Assembly: GCA_021781095.1 (NCBI GenBank)
Contig: JAJXXM010000099.1
Coordinates: forward strand, 1 to 16,487
Source: a bacterium
GTDB taxonomy: Bacteria; Eremiobacterota; Eremiobacteria; Baltobacterales; Baltobacteraceae
Direction: 5' to 3'
DNA: 16,487 bases
A program made the position numbers and the translations under genes. Of this stretch, positions 15,145-16,487 are shown piece by piece (position 1 is the first letter of the stretch; every line of letters begins with the position of its first letter). The notes beneath the pieces were generated by a model, which did not search any database, was not told the DNA's origin, and saw only the letters and a list, made by a program, of their open reading frames with translations.

Positions 15145-15173
15145 TTGCATGGCGCCCTCCGCCGTGCTATCCT
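15145..15173 (+). promoter_or_regulatory. Sigma-70-like promoter of infC-rpmI-rplT
   Basis: TTGCAT (15145-15150) and TATCCT (15168-15173) are separated by exactly 17 bases and lie about 150 bases before the infC start. Each box matches four of six consensus bases. Transcription would begin near 15180 and leave a leader of about 145 nt. Confidence 0.6.
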
Positions 15174-15210
15174 CTCCGAGCCGAAGCAGCGCTCCCGGAA
15201 GGGGGCACTC

Positions 15211-15305
15211 ACCGGATGCCTGCGGGCGATCCGGTCTTCACGAGAGGGAACCGACGGTAGGTTCCGTTGATGTGAGGTCGCTCCGGCGGCCTTTCTTCGT
15301 TTTTT
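15211..15305 (+). promoter_or_regulatory. Structured infC leader with terminator-like third hairpin
   Basis: Three hairpins in succession. (a) 15211-15235: CCGGAT pairs with ATCCGG and encloses GCC-TGCG-GGC with one bulged G. (b) 15247-15265: GGAACC pairs with GGTTCC around a seven-base loop. (c) 15274-15293: GAGGTCGC, loop TCCG, GCGGCCTT with G-U pairs, followed by a T-rich run ending TTTTTT at 15305. Hairpin (c) plus the T-run looks like an intrinsic terminator ahead of infC. In Firmicutes an L20-binding leader attenuates this operon, and in E. coli L20 represses it translationally; a similar function here is inference. Confidence 0.55.
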
Positions 15306-15310
15306 CGACT

Positions 15311-15325
15311 AGGAGTATCGCCATA
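15311..15325 (+). promoter_or_regulatory. Shine-Dalgarno and AUA start codon of infC
   Basis: AGGAG at 15311-15315 is seven bases before the in-frame codon ATA at 15323. The protein from that codon reads M-A-R-P-L-R-V-N-E-Q-I-R, exactly where IF3 proteins begin. There is no ATG, GTG or TTG in frame nearby; the alternative ATC at 15317 is one base from the Shine-Dalgarno. Confidence 0.75.
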
Positions 15326-16018
15326 GCACGACCGCTACGCGTCAACGAACAAATCCGCATTCGATCGGTCCGCGTCATCGATGACAACGGCGAGCAGCTC
15401 GGCGTCATGCCGACTGAGGAAGCGCTCTCGCGAGCGCGTACCGCAGGGCTCGATCTTATCGAGATTTCGCCAAACGCGCAGCCTCCGGTCTGCAAGATCG
15501 GCGATTTCGGACGGCTCAAATACGAACAAGCGAAAAAGGATAAGGACGCCCGTAAAAAGCAGCGTCACGTCGATCTACGCGAAGTGAAGCTGCGCCCCAA
15601 AATCGAGCAACACGATTACGAGACCAAGGCCCGCATGGCCGAACGCCTCTTGCTCGATGGAAGCAAAATTAAAGTAACGATCATGTTCCGTGGCCGGGAA
15701 ATTACGTATCAGGGTTTCGGAAAGCGTTTGCTCGATCGCATGGTGGAGGATATGATGCCTCTCGCGCTTCTCGAACGCGAACCCAAACTCGAAGGCCGAA
15801 ATATGTTTATGATTTTAGCGCCGCGCGCGACGCCGACGGGACCGCCGAAGTACTCCTCGATGAAGGAGCACGAACGCGCCCAACCGCCTGCACCGACTGC
15901 GAACGCTGAGCAACCCAAGGAGTCTACCGATCATGCCAAAGATTCGAACCCACCGCGGAACGGCGAAGCGAGTAAAGATAACCGGGACCGGGAAAGTGAT
16001 GCACCGACACCAGTTTAG
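15323..16018 (+). CDS. infC: Translation initiation factor IF-3
   Basis: A 231-residue factor that binds the 30S subunit, blocks premature 50S joining and proofreads the start codon. N-domain: RVNEQIRIRSVRVIDDNG (6-23), then the family signature LDLIEISPNAQPPVCKIGDFGRLKYE (43-68). Lysine-rich linker: about 69-82. C-domain: VKLRPKIEQHDYETKAR, KVTIMFRGREITYQG, and the end of the fold at about 170. Beyond the usual length of about 180 there is a 50-residue hydrophilic tail rich in Pro, Glu, Lys, Asp and Asn, probably disordered. Its last 86 bases overlap rpmI in another frame. It starts at ATA, a non-canonical codon; E. coli infC starts at AUU and is autoregulated through IF3's rejection of that codon, so the same logic is likely. 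Confidence 0.95.
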   Translation: MARPLRVNEQIRIRSVRVIDDNGEQLGVMPTEEALSRARTAGLDLIEISPNAQPPVCKIGDFGRLKYEQAKKDKDARKKQRHVDLREVKLRPKIEQHDYETKARMAERLLLDGSKIKVTIMFRGREITYQGFGKRLLDRMVEDMMPLALLEREPKLEGRNMFMILAPRATPTGPPKYSSMKEHERAQPPAPTANAEQPKESTDHAKDSNPPRNGEASKDNRDRESDAPTPV

Positions 16019-16139
16019 CGGTTGCGGTCACATCCTTTCGAAGAAAACGCGTAAGCGCAAACGTAACTTCCGCAAGGATCAACCGACGTTTAAGGGCGAT
16101 CTCAAGCGCCTAGCGCCGACGATCCCGTATTTGGTGTAA
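15933..16139 (+). CDS. rpmI: 50S ribosomal protein L35
   Basis: A 68-residue basic protein, MPKIRTHRGTAKRVKITGTGK at the start and KKTRKRKRNFRKD in the middle, standard for L35 (about 65). It is part of the large subunit. The start ATG lies inside the infC frame with AAGGAG about a dozen bases upstream, so its translation is probably coupled to infC. An SGCGHIL segment replaces the common S-x-x-H-L-L. The codons here are read in a second frame by the infC tail, but L35 is the conserved product. Confidence 0.97.
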   Translation: MPKIRTHRGTAKRVKITGTGKVMHRHQFSGCGHILSKKTRKRKRNFRKDQPTFKGDLKRLAPTIPYLV

Positions 16140-16154
16140 GGAGGCTCTTCACAG

Positions 16155-16487
16155 ATGGCACGCATTAAACGCGGCGTTCACGGCCTCAAACATCGCCGCA
16201 AGGTCATGAAGCTCGTCAAGGGCTTCCGCGCCGCGCGTCGTCGCAACTATCGCGTTGCGAACGAAGCGCTGCTCCACTCCCTTGCCTACGCGTTCCGCGA
16301 TCGTCGCGTCCGCAAGCGCGATTTCCGTTCGCTCTGGATCAGCCGTATCAACGCGGCGGCCCGTCGCGAAGGCATGAGCTATTCGATGCTGATGAACGGC
16401 TTGAAAAAGTCGGGCGTCGCGCTCAATCGCAAAGCGCTCGCCGATCTCGCCGTGAACGACAGCGCGGCCTTCGGCTCGCTGCTCGCG
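16155..16487 (+). CDS. rplT: 50S ribosomal protein L20 (cut by window end)
   Basis: 111 residues from ATG 16155 without a stop, so only the last few residues are missing (usual length about 117-120). [58 protein letters not shown] and [14 protein letters not shown] are classical L20 blocks. It is an early-assembly 23S rRNA binder and, in well-studied bacteria, the autorepressor of infC-rpmI-rplT. AAGGAGG at 16138-16144, overlapping the rpmI stop, gives a strong ribosome site ten bases upstream. Confidence 0.97.
   Translation, partial: MARIKRGVHGLKHRRKVMKLVKGFRAARRRNYRVANEALLHSLAYAFRDRRVRKRDFRSLWISRINAAARREGMSYSMLMNGLKKSGVALNRKALADLAVNDSAAFGSLLA

Noticed and set aside
15149..15322. ATG at 15149 as the infC start
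   Set aside because: It overlaps the likely -35 box and would translate the hairpin leader into non-family sequence; the Shine-Dalgarno points to the ATA at 15323.

Overview
This is a GC-rich bacterial chromosome segment, densely packed with mostly housekeeping and metabolic genes. The host appears to be double-membraned: there is a putative beta-barrel protein, a lipoprotein cytochrome c and a PsiE-type inner-membrane protein. The style (GC-rich, many GTGA/ATGA overlaps, low similarity to textbook proteobacterial versions) would fit an uncultured lineage such as Candidatus Eremiobacterota (WPS-2). That is an impression only; no rRNA or other decisive phylogenetic marker is present.

Layout. 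(1) 1-1601, plus strand: the C-terminal tail of isocitrate lyase, overlapped by malate synthase (GTGA), so this is a glyoxylate-shunt operon. (2) 1661-3745, plus strand: a GT39/ArnT-like membrane glycosyltransferase and a lipoprotein cytochrome c. (3) 3749-7613, minus strand, read right to left: two tandem paralogous alpha/beta hydrolases, 3-methyladenine DNA glycosylase I (the three joined by 4-nt overlaps), a putative outer-membrane barrel protein, a small repeat element, and a small secreted protein of unknown family. (4) 7719-10552, plus strand: an ornithine-type aminotransferase overlapping an acyl-CoA synthetase, divergent from the hydrolases across a gap holding a 9-bp inverted repeat. 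(5) 10561-14693, minus strand, read right to left: DegV, a class I methyltransferase, a second copy of the repeat element, an M61-family peptidase, and a PsiE-family protein. (6) 14834-15106, plus strand: a short coiled-coil protein built on 21-bp repeats. (7) 15145 to the end, plus strand: the translation operon infC-rpmI-rplT (IF3, L35, L20; L20 is cut by the window edge), with a promoter and a hairpin-rich leader.

The most interesting structure is a pair of roughly 173-bp, palindromic, non-coding elements in opposite orientation (4262-4435 and 12992-13164), about 95% identical by hand alignment. They look like MITEs with about 20-bp terminal inverted repeats and CTAG/CTAA flanks. In both cases the flanking repeat supplies the TAG stop codon of the adjacent gene. 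The copies also differ by a paired C-to-A / G-to-T change in the two arms that preserves pairing. Second, infC appears to start with the non-canonical codon AUA, sits behind a terminator-like leader, and runs 86 nt into rpmI, which suggests layered autoregulation. No CRISPR array, tRNA, rRNA, prophage or defence system was seen. No stretch longer than about 220 bases lacks a gene, apart from the element and leader regions described.
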